Positions 44,101-53,036 of a stretch of DNA of 56,682 nt are shown one piece after another. The stretch is taken from the IMG/VR virus record IMGVR_UViG_3300032086_002223, positions 1 through 56,682 of that record. One strand, 5' to 3'. The notes beneath the pieces were generated by a model that ran no database searches, had not been told where the DNA came from, and saw only the letters and a program-made list of their open reading frames with translations. The translations under genes were made by a program, and so were the position numbers. The DNA is from a virus. Numbering within the stretch: position 1 is the stretch's first letter; every line of letters starts with the position of its first letter.

Positions 44101-44757
44101 TGATGGTTGTCCTGAATACTTTTCTAAAATTAATTGTGCAGCGTCAACCTTTACAAAGAAACCTCTTAGGTATACTACACCTTCTGTGATACTTGCAATA
44201 GATGAACGACCAACTGGAAGTTTATCAGTTGTCTGAACTTTAAATTGATTGTTATTACTTGCAGAAGTTGGGTTACCATTTTCATCGATACTTACTTCTT
44301 CTAGTTCTTCATCTGCATCAAAGTAAAATGAGTTAGATGAATCTGTTCCACCTGCTAAATATTTTACAATAAGAGTTGTTGGGTCATCAGATGTTTCTGC
44401 AGCTGTTAGATATACTCTTGCAACTGCACCTGAAGTTTTACCCTGAATGTATTTGTCTTTAAATGATGCTAGATATGTGGAAACTGAACTGTCCCCACTA
44501 CTATTTGGATTGACATTATTAACCTTTACATAACCGTAATCATATACTACGTCTGTTTGAGCTCCATCTACAAGAGACCCTTCCTCAAACACATGTCCAG
44601 CAAATCTTTCGACTTGATTCTGTAATATGGATTGAGACTGAGTTAATTCTCTTGCTTGTAATGGTCTCCCAGCACGAAATAGTACTTTATGAAACTTCTT
44701 GTCTTCAGAAAAATCATCGTGATACGGGGTTACATTAAGGTCTGTCTTTTCTGTCAT
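38125..44757 (-). CDS. Giant baseplate/fibre protein with DUF4815-type N-terminus, 2210 aa
   Basis: Residues 1-80 (DLNVTPYHDDFSEDKKFHKVLFR, GRPLQARELTQSQSILQNQVERF, both read in parts) are the DUF4815 signature of marine T4-like phages. The next 1100 residues are beta-rich. Around 1540-1590 is a proline/aspartate-rich hinge (PPVDPPLPPDNTDPLPPPPP), followed by a WEFRGWQDPLAESFLVE jelly-roll-like domain to about 1730. The C-terminal 350 residues contain further beta modules. T4 has gp10 at the equivalent place after gp8, but length and domains differ. A large receptor-facing baseplate component is likely. Confidence 0.9.
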   Translation of the reverse strand: MTEKTDLNVTPYHDDFSEDKKFHKVLFRAGRPLQARELTQSQSILQNQVERFAGHVFEEGSLVDGAQTDVVYDYGYVKVNNVNPNSSGDSSVSTYLASFKDKYIQGKTSGAVARVYLTAAETSDDPTTLIVKYLAGGTDSSNSFYFDADEELEEVSIDENGNPTSASNNNQFKVQTTDKLPVGRSSIASITEGVVYLRGFFVKVDAAQLILEKYSGQPSYRIGLDISEQLISSADDSSLLDNAQGTTNENAPGADRFKIQTTFVKKLVTATDDTNFIELYRVVNGTTELKVSSANYSNFENALARRTYDQSGDFTVRQFIPAVREHLQQNDNQGYYTTSQGGDIGKFVLQVSPGKAYVRGHEIDKIGTTPISIPKARTVASLSGTSTSARLGNYIKLGSVHSVPEFGNEGGEDTLKPNQLIKLYDSTIATPGTEPSSGQIGFARVRNFDELESVDTNSDGVLDPLSRHALYLFDIKMFTKIGITNLQNVTPINVGDRVDDQVTGAHGIVADVDYTNDFILVHDVQGSFVVGNSIKSTGTTSTTYTNGISSVRNYNIDRIRGVSQTPSNASREKFTGDVIVDAEKVLSGTVSLTAGSASVVGFGTRFQEELKEGDIIVNPIDGDEYTVSAVGTATSLTLTSNIGAGDSYQGNVSRRRVKLYDQNQTANIFAFSRDFVKSFTPDSCQVRRQTTVEVASQAFTISSGSGNTFPAITASNVNSFVEMAVIEQASGSPTLLNGDVLDPRDFFTSLSGDSTTLSFGNLNTANNGAIIKISYTVNIGSPVQRNKTLREGKMLKVGTKSSNNGFYGTGYDDKEISLGLADVFKIRGIYEAEAGSNPLPPSATIDQLNAGIPFVDKEVIKGQTSGARAKIINYAGDDNTSYFYYLSSKRFSASESVVGETSTATGTLSNVSAGSKDIKNRYFFDDGQRDGFYDYAKIQLKPGEPAPNNAILIVFDYFTHSAGNFFDVSSYDNQISYQDIPKYVPNKVDLGGLEPDGQFELSDAVDFRPVADQLIGLSSFSTQDIDPTSASLVDISNNSTGITAAPFKYESTEFTASALDVPVTNSSIQGDITFYVPRIDKVFLHKAGNFQVNSGVPALSPTKPKVMDDAIEMFELFIPPFTANVKKIKIKSIDHRRYTMKDIGRIQNRVANLERLTTLSLLERDTQNMQIQDADGFDRYKSGFVVDSFKGHGIGDVSHPDYGVAVDTKLGTLRPQVYTSFFDLALNTNSSSSYAKTGNLLTLPFTEKTYVNQDKASRTINVNPYNVFAFIGNLTLSPNSDVWNDSERLPEVRINREGNFDAVLAENANSLGTVWNAWQTTWVGEPNAVNEEVVSSRPGAWSGDPAQGGEWVPGEEVTRVITETPETQTRNGVKTTVVEDFVEDRRDRIVSISIVPFIRSRRIELDAQNLQPNRKHYVFFDGINVNAHITPFSSAFGDGGATAKGTTVKSNRNGRLRAYFDIPNNDAQRFPTGQREVKITASESNLSNPPSYASNVYQAQGLLQSSQTEIISTKNGRVIRENLTSGRSIERSGEFFNRTAVDLTAPPLPEPPVVPPVDPPLPPDNTDPLPPPPPIVTPDPNEPIIPNEIRAIPDVWEFRGWQDPLAESFLVESRGGMFITSIDLFFNTKDESLPVTVEIRNMVNGYPGQIVLPYSEVTKNPSEINISEDGSTATTFTFNSPVYVEEGQEYCFVVLSNSNKYETFISTMGEADIKTGQLISGQPYAGSLFKSQNASTWTAEQTQDLKFHMKTAKFDTSKTSNIIFENGDLATDTLQVNPIQTTQGQSTVKVYHYTHGMYDVSSNVTISGIQGDRENGVTNIGEGSATLLSGSLPADGAYQDVQTTSSGSGTGVTLFVTVSSGAISDIKIQNCGSNYSISDTLTITNLGSSTNSIQVNIDAVDDTLGGVPVSLLNKTHSAIASPKLDSYELPIDWTTTDFDTATATVESSIGGGTAVVATRNYYFDSIHTMIPSLTLRDTRLTCNLQLCSMKSPEGFVKGTPYTMRNSSQYVTLNDNVFLDAPSIVASRINETSQASLSGARSFKTQISFITLNENVSPVVDISSMGVICNANRINGLDSLNAQTIIPTQNAEGELNAMTYVTKRVNLKQPASSIRVILDGFSPLSTDIKVMYKILLNDESTPFDDVGYNFFNTNGSPNTTVEKDGKNFKEYEYSVEDLPEFSSFAIKIVGQSHNTSVVPLVSNLRAIALAT

Positions 44758-44798
44758 AAATTTTTACCAATATTTTAGTTTAAGTTCTAAGAACTTGA

Positions 44799-46253
44799 TT
44801 ACATCTCAATAATGAGTTTAATATCTTCTATTTGGTCTGCCGCTCTTGAAACTGCACCCCTGTTTTCGATGTATGTAATATTTCCTGAATGTCTTTCAAC
44901 TTCGGGGAAGTTACTATCAACTGCACTTACTGTACCAATTGTACTTGCACCAACAAACACTGTATTAGAACTTGTGAATGCATGATATGTGTTATCACTA
45001 TTTGCAACCTTAAGATAAGATACAATTTTATTTGTAGTGTCGATTGATACTACTCTTCCGTTTGCAACACCAACACCATCTGATGATGCATTTCTAATGA
45101 TGTCATCAATTGCAAGACCTGATACACTTGATAGTGTCATCTTATCATATGCAGCTAGTGTCGCTGCAGATGCAACTGTTGTTGTTCCATCTTCGAATGG
45201 GTCTTTAACTAATCCGATTCTTCTGAAATCGTTATCGGTTGGGAAGTCACCTGAACCTTCTGCAAACTCTAATCTTGAGTTTACAATCACATAGTTACCA
45301 CCTAGTTCTGATACTGGGTCTGCACCATGACCATAAATTGGAGATATGATTGGTGTTAATGAACCACTTGTACCTGAACCGATACCTGAGATATCACTGA
45401 TATTAATTGATGCTCTTCTGTAACCACTTCCTTCGTTTGTTACTGTGACGTATGTGATTGCATTTGAAGCTACAACAACTGTACATGTACCACTTGTTCC
45501 ATCACCTTTGATAGGAACATTTGTGTAAGTACCGTTAGTGTAACCTGAACCACCGTTAGTGACTCTAACGTGTAGAACTTCACCATCGTCTGCATTGTTC
45601 TCAACATCCCATTGAGCAGAACCATCGTCACTGGCAGCGGAACCGAGTCCTGTCTCTCCGTTTACTTCTGTTTGAGCTCCCAATGTTTTCACTGGGATAA
45701 AATCGTTTGTTACAAATTTGATAACGTCTGATGCACTAATAGTGTACATGTATTTCCAAAGGTATCCTCTACCTGAACCAGCACCAGTATCTGATGTTGC
45801 CACTAGGTTATCGGGGTCAACACCTGTTGGTTTTACAGTTGATGCAACTGCAACACCTGAAGTGTTTCTTCCAGTTCTGATACACTTATACACGTTGTAT
45901 TCATCTGTGATAACATAGAATTTTGAATCATACAAACCTGTTGCACCTGAAGGAGCTGTGTTTGTTGATGAGTAATCGTGTGCATATTCGTCATAGATTG
46001 TTCCTGATGTCCAATCTCTTCTTGCAAGACCGTGTGATACGTCTGCAGTATTCACTTTCTTAAGTGAAACCATATCTTCATAAGCTTCAATCTCATCTCC
46101 AATCGCATTGATTGGGGTTTCTACAGTATCATCTGTTCCCCAAAGATAAGGTCGTCCTATAAAGAGGTATGTCGAGGAATTTGCTTCCCCAAAATCTTCT
46201 TTAAATTGTTTAGCATTATTAATCCTAAACTTTTCTGTAATTATAGCTGCCAT
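44799..46253 (-). CDS. gp8: Baseplate wedge protein gp8
   Basis: 484 aa (T4 gp8 is 334). Blocks matching T4 gp8 in order: early TSTYLFIGRPYLWGTDD-like segment (26-42), RRDWTSGTIYDEYAHDY (79-95), a YNVYKCIRTG strand, GRGYLWKYMYTISASDVI (about 165-182), a FRRIGLVKDPFEDG strand, and a C-terminal ERHSGNITYIENRGAVSRA with QIEDIKLIIEM. Residues about 205-300 are an inserted Gly/Ser/Thr-rich beta domain. The dimer is part of the baseplate wedge. A TATAAATA box and GGAG site precede it. Confidence 0.88.
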   Translation of the reverse strand: MAAIITEKFRINNAKQFKEDFGEANSSTYLFIGRPYLWGTDDTVETPINAIGDEIEAYEDMVSLKKVNTADVSHGLARRDWTSGTIYDEYAHDYSSTNTAPSGATGLYDSKFYVITDEYNVYKCIRTGRNTSGVAVASTVKPTGVDPDNLVATSDTGAGSGRGYLWKYMYTISASDVIKFVTNDFIPVKTLGAQTEVNGETGLGSAASDDGSAQWDVENNADDGEVLHVRVTNGGSGYTNGTYTNVPIKGDGTSGTCTVVVASNAITYVTVTNEGSGYRRASINISDISGIGSGTSGSLTPIISPIYGHGADPVSELGGNYVIVNSRLEFAEGSGDFPTDNDFRRIGLVKDPFEDGTTTVASAATLAAYDKMTLSSVSGLAIDDIIRNASSDGVGVANGRVVSIDTTNKIVSYLKVANSDNTYHAFTSSNTVFVGASTIGTVSAVDSNFPEVERHSGNITYIENRGAVSRAADQIEDIKLIIEM

Positions 46254-46280
46254 TTTTTATAATCTCCAATTAATATAAAC

Positions 46281-46288
46281 TATTTATA
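46281..46288 (-). promoter_or_regulatory. Late promoter for gp8 and downstream genes
   Basis: Perfect TATAAATA on the minus strand, 27 nt before the gp8 ATG and 4 nt after the stop codon of the 1289-residue gene. The leader holds a GGAG site. Confidence 0.77.
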
Positions 46289-46291
46289 CAA

Positions 46292-49200
46292 TCAACCCGA
46301 GCTAACATAGGAAGAAAGTGTAATATTTGATTTTCTGTTTGCTTTTTCTTCAAAATCGGGTACTAAGTAGGAAGAATAGTAACTATTTAAGTCTTGAATT
46401 CTCAATCCTTCGAGTTTACTTCTTTCATCCATCAATTTTCCACCCTCATTTTCTAATAATATTGCGTCATCATCACCGTGATGATGGATATAATATGCAA
46501 TGTCAAATGCTCTTTGATTTGATATTATATTTATACTTCGTAAAGTAGGCCCTAATCTTGCACTTGAAACTGTAGATGCAACACCCAAACTTCTTTCTGA
46601 CACAAAATATTCATCTCTAATTGTTATGGTTGCATCTTCTAATACCCATTTCTCATTACCGATGTTAACCCCATTAGTATTGGTTGTTGCAGTTTCAAAC
46701 AACAATGCATCTCCAGTATCTTGGTCATGTGATTGATTAGGATATGCCTGTTCATCATCTACATGGTCTTGTTGTGTTTCATTTGATGGTGGTTCTTGTA
46801 CCAAGAAGTTATCCACAGGTTCTTGAATCACTCTAGAACCATCTTCAAATATTAAGAACTCTTCTGCATATGAATCAAACTGAAGGACTTTACCTTTATC
46901 TGCTGGTCTAAAACTACCACCTGTTACTAGGTCTTCTCTTCTTTGATATTCGTTATTGTTAAAGTCTAGTGACAATGATGTTTTTGCAAGATTACCTGAT
47001 ACACCACCTTCTTGTCTCAATCCTACCTGTGAAACTGATGTTGCAAACGAATTGATAACAAATAAATTTAAGTGTCTTGCTCTGTGTGAACTATCACCTA
47101 TCTCTGTGAATGCACCTGATTTTGCACCTGCTGGATTTGATACACTAACAATGTCATACGTTGTTGGTTTAATTGCACCATTTGTTCTTGGGTCTGTTGT
47201 TGCAGTCGGTATACCTGCTTCATTTAATACTACTAATGCATCATTGAGTTCATCTTCTCTTGTCTCCATGATGACAAACACTTTATGTGTTGAGTTAATC
47301 TTAGCTTCTACTTCTAATACTCTAGAAACAAAACTGTCATCACTCTCAAGAATTTCTGTTCCAATAACATAACCCTGTCCAGTGACTTGGTCAATGATAC
47401 CTGTTACGTTTATATCGTTTCCACTATCATAAACAATACCGTTGATGTATCTTTCTGCTTTTAGTTTACCGTCTAATGTGTCTTCTAGTTCAATAGGATA
47501 ATAATTATTGACTGCATTATCATCTGATGTATTCCATGTCTCATCTTCCCATACTATGTCTACTGAATCTACTTTTGAACCAATGATGAGTGTAGGTATG
47601 AATGCTCTTGTTGTTTCAGTACTATCAAATGTTCTGTTATATACATCTGCAGTTGCATTAACGTTTGTTCTAATTGCAACCTCACCAAAGAATATGTGTC
47701 CAGCAGGGTGAATGAGGTTCTTAACAATAGACCTCCACTTGTTGATAGATTCACCTACTTTGATTACATATGAATGTGTTTGATAATACTTACTATCAAA
47801 GATGTTCATTGCAGATGCATCTAAGTAACCATAGTCGTTTGCAAAGTTTCCATCTTCTATTGCCTCACCAACAAAGTTACCCATTGCTCTAATAGGATTG
47901 AACTTTGCAACCTTAGAAGTTCCACCAGTAAATGTTAACCGTTCTCCTTCCTTAAAATAACCTGTGAGGTCTTTAAATTTTAATACACTAGTTGTTGTAT
48001 TGTAATCGATAACAGTACCTGTTGCACCTGAGGTACTACCTGTAATTGTTACTCCACGTGCAAGAACACTTGTTGGTGTAGTGACCAACATTGGGAAAGT
48101 ACTACTTGACTTTATCTTACCATGTGTGTTATACTTATTACCCACCTCTGTCATTCTTAGTGAACCAACTCCACCAATAGTTGTTGAGTATGCAAGAACT
48201 TTTGCGTTCGTTCCTGATGGTACGTTGTGTTGTTTTATTGTTCCAGTTGCAGAGGATTGTGAACCCGTAATGGTTTCATTAGTATTAAATGAACCTGAAT
48301 CATCGGGTCTTCTTTGTACTTCTAATCTGTTACTATCTGTATCGATATAGACAATCTTACCAGTTCCACCACCAGCACCAGTTATGGTTTCACCTACTTG
48401 GAATCCTGATAGGTGTGTTGCAGACATATAAATGTATCCGCCAGGTGCAGCTGTTGGTAATGAGTTGTATCCAGCACCTTTATTGAGTATAGTTACTTTT
48501 CTAATTCCTGTGGGTGCAGTTAGACCATCAACACTATCGTATGTTAGAGGTGTTCCGTCTTCTGCAAGAATACTATTAAACTGACCAAATATTTCTACAA
48601 AATCTCCACCGTTTAATGGAGTGGTAAATGTTATTGTATCGAGATTGTCATTTATAGTAAACCCATCTGTTTTGGTTACACCGTTTAAATCAACCCTTAC
48701 AGTGTTTTCATCAAATGCCATGACAAGATTATTATCATCTAATCCTGAGAATACTGATTGTCCACTTGTTGCAGTATACTCGAAGTGTCCGAAGTGTACA
48801 CCTGATTCAGATAACATGATGTCACCTACAGCTTCGATTCTACCTAATGCACCTGAACCACCAGTTCCTGCGTTATCAAATATAATCAAATCACCGTCTG
48901 CAAATCCACTACCTTGTTCGGATATGTAAACCTCTGTGACTGACCCTGATGTTAACCCATCAACCTGACCTGTTGCATCAGTGGCGTCATCCCCTTTTCC
49001 TGATTCAAAAACTATATTATCAGTTAAGGTGTACAGTGAACCAAGTGTTGCAGTGTCATCTTCGTTAATGAATCCTGTTCCATCCTCTAATAACAAATCA
49101 CCTGAGTTATCTTCTAAATTAAATGCGTTAGAATAACCTACACTTGTTGTTGCACCTGATATTACACCTCTAAGTATACCTGTTTGTATTTCTTTGGTTT

Positions 49201-50161
49201 GTCTGTTTTCAACTTCTATCGAACCATCTACTGTAAACTCACCGAAGTGAAAATCTGATATTTGTACTTTGTAGTTAATCTCAGAGTTGGGGTCAAAGAA
49301 TACACCTTCGATTACAGCTTCTGCAACCTTATTACCTAGTGAATCTTTTTGTACAATCCTACCATTTGATGGTGGTTGAAATCTAGGTTCATCCATACGA
49401 ACTTGTACAAAGTTCTTTTGTTTCCAACCTGAATCTGATACATGAAGTGTGTTATCAATAGGATACACAACTTCTGCATTTTCTTTGTAAAGGATTCTAA
49501 ACAAGAACTCTAGGGATTGTTTTGTACCCTTAGTCTTGTATAAATCCTTAATGTGTTTTATAATAAGTTTCTTATCTGCTTCAATCAAGAAATCAATTGA
49601 TGGCATGAAGTCCTTTTGGAAATATGCAAGAAACTCTTCTGTTGTTCTGTCGATATCAGAATAATCTAATAACTTGTTATTTGCAAGTATAGAATTCTGT
49701 CTATGTGTTTTTACTTTACCAGTTTGATTACTGGTTCTACCGAGGACTTGTTCACCCTCTTTGAAATTGTAATCAGTAATCATGTCTAGATACATGACTT
49801 TATCGTTGATTACTTTTATCTTTGCTAATGCACCTGATGTCTTACCAAAAATATACTCACCAACTTGAAAAGGTTGAGTAGAAGATAAGTCGAGATTAGC
49901 ACCGTCCCATATAGTGAACTTATTGTTCACCATAGGGGTTGGTTTAGCAGTTTCAGTTTCTTGAACGATACTTCCACTACCATCTTCTAACCCTAAGGTT
50001 TGAAGTTCACCTTGAGAATCTAGAGTCAGAATGTCCGACTCTAGAAAGTCAAAGTATGCATCTAAGAAGGCAACAAATTCGGGGGATTCCTCCCTTAGGT
50101 AATCGGGTAAAAGATTTACTAATCTATCCGATAAATTGTGTACCGTCTTATATGTTTTCAT
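46292..50161 (-). CDS. Large baseplate protein in gp7 position, 1289 aa
   Basis: N-terminus (residues 8-40) LSDRLVNLLPDYLREESPEFVAFLDAYFDFLE (read in parts) is typical of a virion protein conserved in marine T4-like phages. Residues 80-190 include YIFGKTSGALAKIKV repeats. The central part has beta modules with SGDLLLEDGTGFINEDD and, near 455-525, a YTATSGQSVFSGLDD domain shared with other proteins. It lies between gp6 and gp8, where T4 encodes gp7 (1032 aa), so it is probably the wedge scaffold gp7 equivalent. Direct sequence similarity to gp7 is not obvious to me. Confidence 0.82.
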   Translation of the reverse strand: MKTYKTVHNLSDRLVNLLPDYLREESPEFVAFLDAYFDFLESDILTLDSQGELQTLGLEDGSGSIVQETETAKPTPMVNNKFTIWDGANLDLSSTQPFQVGEYIFGKTSGALAKIKVINDKVMYLDMITDYNFKEGEQVLGRTSNQTGKVKTHRQNSILANNKLLDYSDIDRTTEEFLAYFQKDFMPSIDFLIEADKKLIIKHIKDLYKTKGTKQSLEFLFRILYKENAEVVYPIDNTLHVSDSGWKQKNFVQVRMDEPRFQPPSNGRIVQKDSLGNKVAEAVIEGVFFDPNSEINYKVQISDFHFGEFTVDGSIEVENRQTKEIQTGILRGVISGATTSVGYSNAFNLEDNSGDLLLEDGTGFINEDDTATLGSLYTLTDNIVFESGKGDDATDATGQVDGLTSGSVTEVYISEQGSGFADGDLIIFDNAGTGGSGALGRIEAVGDIMLSESGVHFGHFEYTATSGQSVFSGLDDNNLVMAFDENTVRVDLNGVTKTDGFTINDNLDTITFTTPLNGGDFVEIFGQFNSILAEDGTPLTYDSVDGLTAPTGIRKVTILNKGAGYNSLPTAAPGGYIYMSATHLSGFQVGETITGAGGGTGKIVYIDTDSNRLEVQRRPDDSGSFNTNETITGSQSSATGTIKQHNVPSGTNAKVLAYSTTIGGVGSLRMTEVGNKYNTHGKIKSSSTFPMLVTTPTSVLARGVTITGSTSGATGTVIDYNTTTSVLKFKDLTGYFKEGERLTFTGGTSKVAKFNPIRAMGNFVGEAIEDGNFANDYGYLDASAMNIFDSKYYQTHSYVIKVGESINKWRSIVKNLIHPAGHIFFGEVAIRTNVNATADVYNRTFDSTETTRAFIPTLIIGSKVDSVDIVWEDETWNTSDDNAVNNYYPIELEDTLDGKLKAERYINGIVYDSGNDINVTGIIDQVTGQGYVIGTEILESDDSFVSRVLEVEAKINSTHKVFVIMETREDELNDALVVLNEAGIPTATTDPRTNGAIKPTTYDIVSVSNPAGAKSGAFTEIGDSSHRARHLNLFVINSFATSVSQVGLRQEGGVSGNLAKTSLSLDFNNNEYQRREDLVTGGSFRPADKGKVLQFDSYAEEFLIFEDGSRVIQEPVDNFLVQEPPSNETQQDHVDDEQAYPNQSHDQDTGDALLFETATTNTNGVNIGNEKWVLEDATITIRDEYFVSERSLGVASTVSSARLGPTLRSINIISNQRAFDIAYYIHHHGDDDAILLENEGGKLMDERSKLEGLRIQDLNSYYSSYLVPDFEEKANRKSNITLSSYVSSG

Positions 50162-50177
50162 TAATAGTTACCTATTA

Positions 50178-50663
50178 TTATACTACTGTTGCACCGTTTG
50201 ATTCAGCAATTGAATACCATGCAGAACCGTCCCAAAAACAAATAACTGCTTCACCCTTACTGTCTAAGACAATTTGGTTTGAAGATGCTGAGGATGAACC
50301 CCAACTTGTTACTGTGATGTTTGCGTCTGCAGCTGCATCGCCTGGGTCTGTTGTCATGATAATAATTTTTAACTGACCGACATGGTTACCATTATCCAAT
50401 GTGTATGCAATGTCACTGTTAGAACCTGAGATATCAATCTTAGTTACTAGTGTGTCATTACTACCCAAATTAGTTTGTGCAGTTGTTTCTGTTTCAATAG
50501 AATCACAAGCTAAAGTACTTGGGATGTTTTGGAACAAAGTTGCCAGTGACATTTTTTTGTTTACTGGTGTACCGCCGGGGTTATCTACAATGTGCAATAA
50601 GTCATCCGTACCAACTTCTGTTGATGCTATGGATGACAATGCTGTTATCTTTTTATCTGCCAT
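50178..50663 (-). CDS. Small virion protein, 161 aa
   Basis: Begins MADKKITALSSIASTEVGTDDLLHIVDNPGGTPVNKKM, read in parts. This N-terminal module is common in phage tail/fibre proteins. Residues 70-150 are a beta domain ending ICFWDGSAWYSIAES. A strong AGGAGAAAAAAA ribosome site suggests high abundance. It lies between gp6 and the gp7-like gene. Role inferred as a tail or baseplate decoration; no enzyme motif. Confidence 0.78.
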   Translation of the reverse strand: MADKKITALSSIASTEVGTDDLLHIVDNPGGTPVNKKMSLATLFQNIPSTLACDSIETETTAQTNLGSNDTLVTKIDISGSNSDIAYTLDNGNHVGQLKIIIMTTDPGDAAADANITVTSWGSSSASSNQIVLDSKGEAVICFWDGSAWYSIAESNGATVV

Positions 50664-50734
50664 TTTTTTCTCCTAAAAATATAATCCGAGTTAACGGGAA
50701 ACTACTCGCGGGACTCGCGTCACGTTTTTCATCA

Positions 50735-52606
50735 TTATGAGTATGTTGGGGTTGAGTTAAATCCAACTCCAGCACTCGATTCACCACTTGCGATGGTGTC
50801 TGCCTCACCTTTAACCGTTACGTTACTCAACTTGATGTCAATTAATTGACCTCTAGAAGAGACGATGTCATTACTGACTGGTGTCACGGTGAAAGCTATG
50901 GTAGAATCAGCATTACTTGTATCAGTAATATTAATTCCATCAATCTTTATTTCTCCAGTACCATAGTTTACAGTTCCTGCTTCTGAGTCTACATAAACTC
51001 TGTTTGCACCTGACTGATAGTAACGTCTTATTTTACCTAAACCGTCATCATCAAAGAACTGTGTATTTACACTATCTCCTGAAACTTTAAAACCTGTTGA
51101 TTGTAATATACCACCACCTGATGCATTGTGTCCATCATGTGGGTGATATAGTCCATTACCAAAAGTTATAGTATAACCTAATGATTTATTTTTGGTAATA
51201 ATTTGTTCGTATTTTAATTTGACTCTTGATATACTTGAGAGTATAGAAGAGTTTGCATTATCTATTGCACTAGAAAACTTAGAATATCTAAAGATAGAAT
51301 CAAATCCATTTAGGAAATTACTATCATAATTATCGATTGCAGTTTCTACTGCACTTTCTAGTTCACCTAAACTAACTGTTGCTTCTCTTGGATTGTATTT
51401 GAAAACAACATTAAGTATAATGTCAATTACTTTTGCATCTACTATGACTGGTCTTACAGTTAATATGTTAAGGTCTCTTAATTTTGCAACCACGTCTGCC
51501 TTCTCAGCTGTTGAAAGGTAATTACTGTTAACTGGTTTTAATGATAAGAATATCTTACCATACTCGGGTGGATTGTTATCTTCCCCACCCCATATTGCAA
51601 TTGCATCTGCATTCGGATAGAACTCTGACACTTTAGATTTGTAGTCATCAAGTGTTACCAGTCTGTTCTGTGATGCATAAGATTTAGATGCTTTGAATTT
51701 TATTGATTCAATAGATTCTTTTTCTGCACCACCATAAGCAGGTGTAACATTTTGTATTGATGCATCTGAGAAACCATTGATGTTATCTACTAGTGCAAAG
51801 TTCAAAGCACCATTTGCATGTACCACATCTGTTACAAGATATGTGACCTGAATGATATCACCATCAAAAGGTTTTGCACCTAGTGTATCATCTCCGAAAT
51901 AAAATTCTGTGTATCCATCTTCATTTTCTTGAGTGAAGTAAACCTTTGCAGTTGTTGTAATTGATGATACGTTTTCTGCTTTAGTGTAAGATGATGTCTT
52001 ACCATCACTAATCAATTTTACACCTAAGGTCGTAACATCACTTCTTAAATTTGATAATACAAACTTAGGATTTTTTTCTGTGGAGTCGTATACAAATGTA
52101 TCGGTTACATAGACACCTTGTTTTACATTAACACTTGGATAAACAAAAGTGGTACCATTCTGAGTAGGAGTTACAGATGCTGTTGCAACAAACTCATAGG
52201 TTGTTCCGTTATAAACAGTAGAGAATCTTTGTCCTCTAGGTAATGTCATAACTGCAGATGATGGAATAGTTCCATCTGCATTCCTGACTCCTACCAAATT
52301 AATATCAAAAACTGATGTTGCACTTGATACACTTGAAGGTGTAAATCCTAAATCTTTTGCACGTGATACTACGTTCTTTCTGATTTGTGCAGAATCTAAA
52401 AACATCTCACTAGCTGCAAGGTTAGTATTGAATGCAGAGATGTGAGATGAATATGCAAGAAGGTCAATTAGTGTTGCAAGGTTAGAACCTTCGAAGTTAT
52501 AATCCTTGAATGCATCTTGTCCTTTTAGGAAGTTTTTGAGGTTACTCGATATATCATCGAATCCTATGTCTGTAACGTTGAGTGTTGAACTTTTTACTTT
52601 TGCCAT
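50735..52606 (-). CDS. gp6: Baseplate wedge protein gp6
   Basis: 623 aa, close to T4 gp6 (660). The N-terminal SSNLKNFLKGQDAFKDYNFEG (read in parts) and AYSSHISAFNTNLAASEMFLDSA blocks (about 50-75) and a LVTLDDYKSKVSEFYPNADAI region near 315-335 are characteristic. gp6 dimers link wedges into the baseplate ring; the protein belongs to the Mu gp47/P2 J-like family. It shares the TAATG junction with gp25. Confidence 0.95.
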   Translation of the reverse strand: MAKVKSSTLNVTDIGFDDISSNLKNFLKGQDAFKDYNFEGSNLATLIDLLAYSSHISAFNTNLAASEMFLDSAQIRKNVVSRAKDLGFTPSSVSSATSVFDINLVGVRNADGTIPSSAVMTLPRGQRFSTVYNGTTYEFVATASVTPTQNGTTFVYPSVNVKQGVYVTDTFVYDSTEKNPKFVLSNLRSDVTTLGVKLISDGKTSSYTKAENVSSITTTAKVYFTQENEDGYTEFYFGDDTLGAKPFDGDIIQVTYLVTDVVHANGALNFALVDNINGFSDASIQNVTPAYGGAEKESIESIKFKASKSYASQNRLVTLDDYKSKVSEFYPNADAIAIWGGEDNNPPEYGKIFLSLKPVNSNYLSTAEKADVVAKLRDLNILTVRPVIVDAKVIDIILNVVFKYNPREATVSLGELESAVETAIDNYDSNFLNGFDSIFRYSKFSSAIDNANSSILSSISRVKLKYEQIITKNKSLGYTITFGNGLYHPHDGHNASGGGILQSTGFKVSGDSVNTQFFDDDGLGKIRRYYQSGANRVYVDSEAGTVNYGTGEIKIDGINITDTSNADSTIAFTVTPVSNDIVSSRGQLIDIKLSNVTVKGEADTIASGESSAGVGFNSTPTYS

Positions 52607-53031
52607 TATCTTACCCTACTTAAAGTAACTGTTAATTGTTGTTTATCTAAATTAGTCTGTCTAATTCTGTACGATATCTTTACGTCTACTTCTCCTCTAC
52701 CAGTTACTTCTCCGAACTTAACTTCTACTCCTGTAACTCTTGGTTCAAAATCTAAAATAGTTTTTTTAATATCTTCTGCATACTTGTAATGATATCTAGG
52801 GTTATCTAATTCAAATAACATCTCCCTAATATTACTACCAAATCCTGGCTTGAATGGTCTCTCATAATAGTTAGTCATCATGATATTACGTACAGCTCTC
52901 TTGACTGCATCGGTATCATACTTTAATGATATGTCACCAGTAACTGGATGTGGTCTGAAAAATAAATCTAAGTCTGCGTAGACTTTTTCTGATACTGTTT
53001 TCCCACTTGAGTTGATTTCTTTGTATGCCAT
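52606..53031 (-). CDS. gp25: Baseplate wedge protein gp25
   Basis: 141 aa (T4 gp25 is 132), the small lysozyme-like-fold subunit of the wedge that initiates sheath assembly. Key block: NIMMTNYYERPFKPGFGSNIRE (read in parts, about 49-70) then LFELDNP, and a C-terminal ISYRIRQTNLDKQQLTVTLSRVR-type strand pair. A TATAAATA box lies exactly 5 nt before the ATG with no Shine-Dalgarno. One-base TAATG overlap with gp6, as expected for a wedge operon. Confidence 0.95.
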   Translation of the reverse strand: MAYKEINSSGKTVSEKVYADLDLFFRPHPVTGDISLKYDTDAVKRAVRNIMMTNYYERPFKPGFGSNIREMLFELDNPRYHYKYAEDIKKTILDFEPRVTGVEVKFGEVTGRGEVDVKISYRIRQTNLDKQQLTVTLSRVR

Positions 53032-53036
53032 CTAAC

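Noticed and set aside
46528-46535. TATAAATA near the end of the 1289-residue gene
   Set aside because: It is within the coding frame, about 275 nt before gp8, and gp8 has a better-placed box at 46281.
50664-50734. GC-rich CGCG repeats after gp6
   Set aside because: Only a 4-bp self-complementary stem can be drawn and no T tract follows, so no terminator is called.
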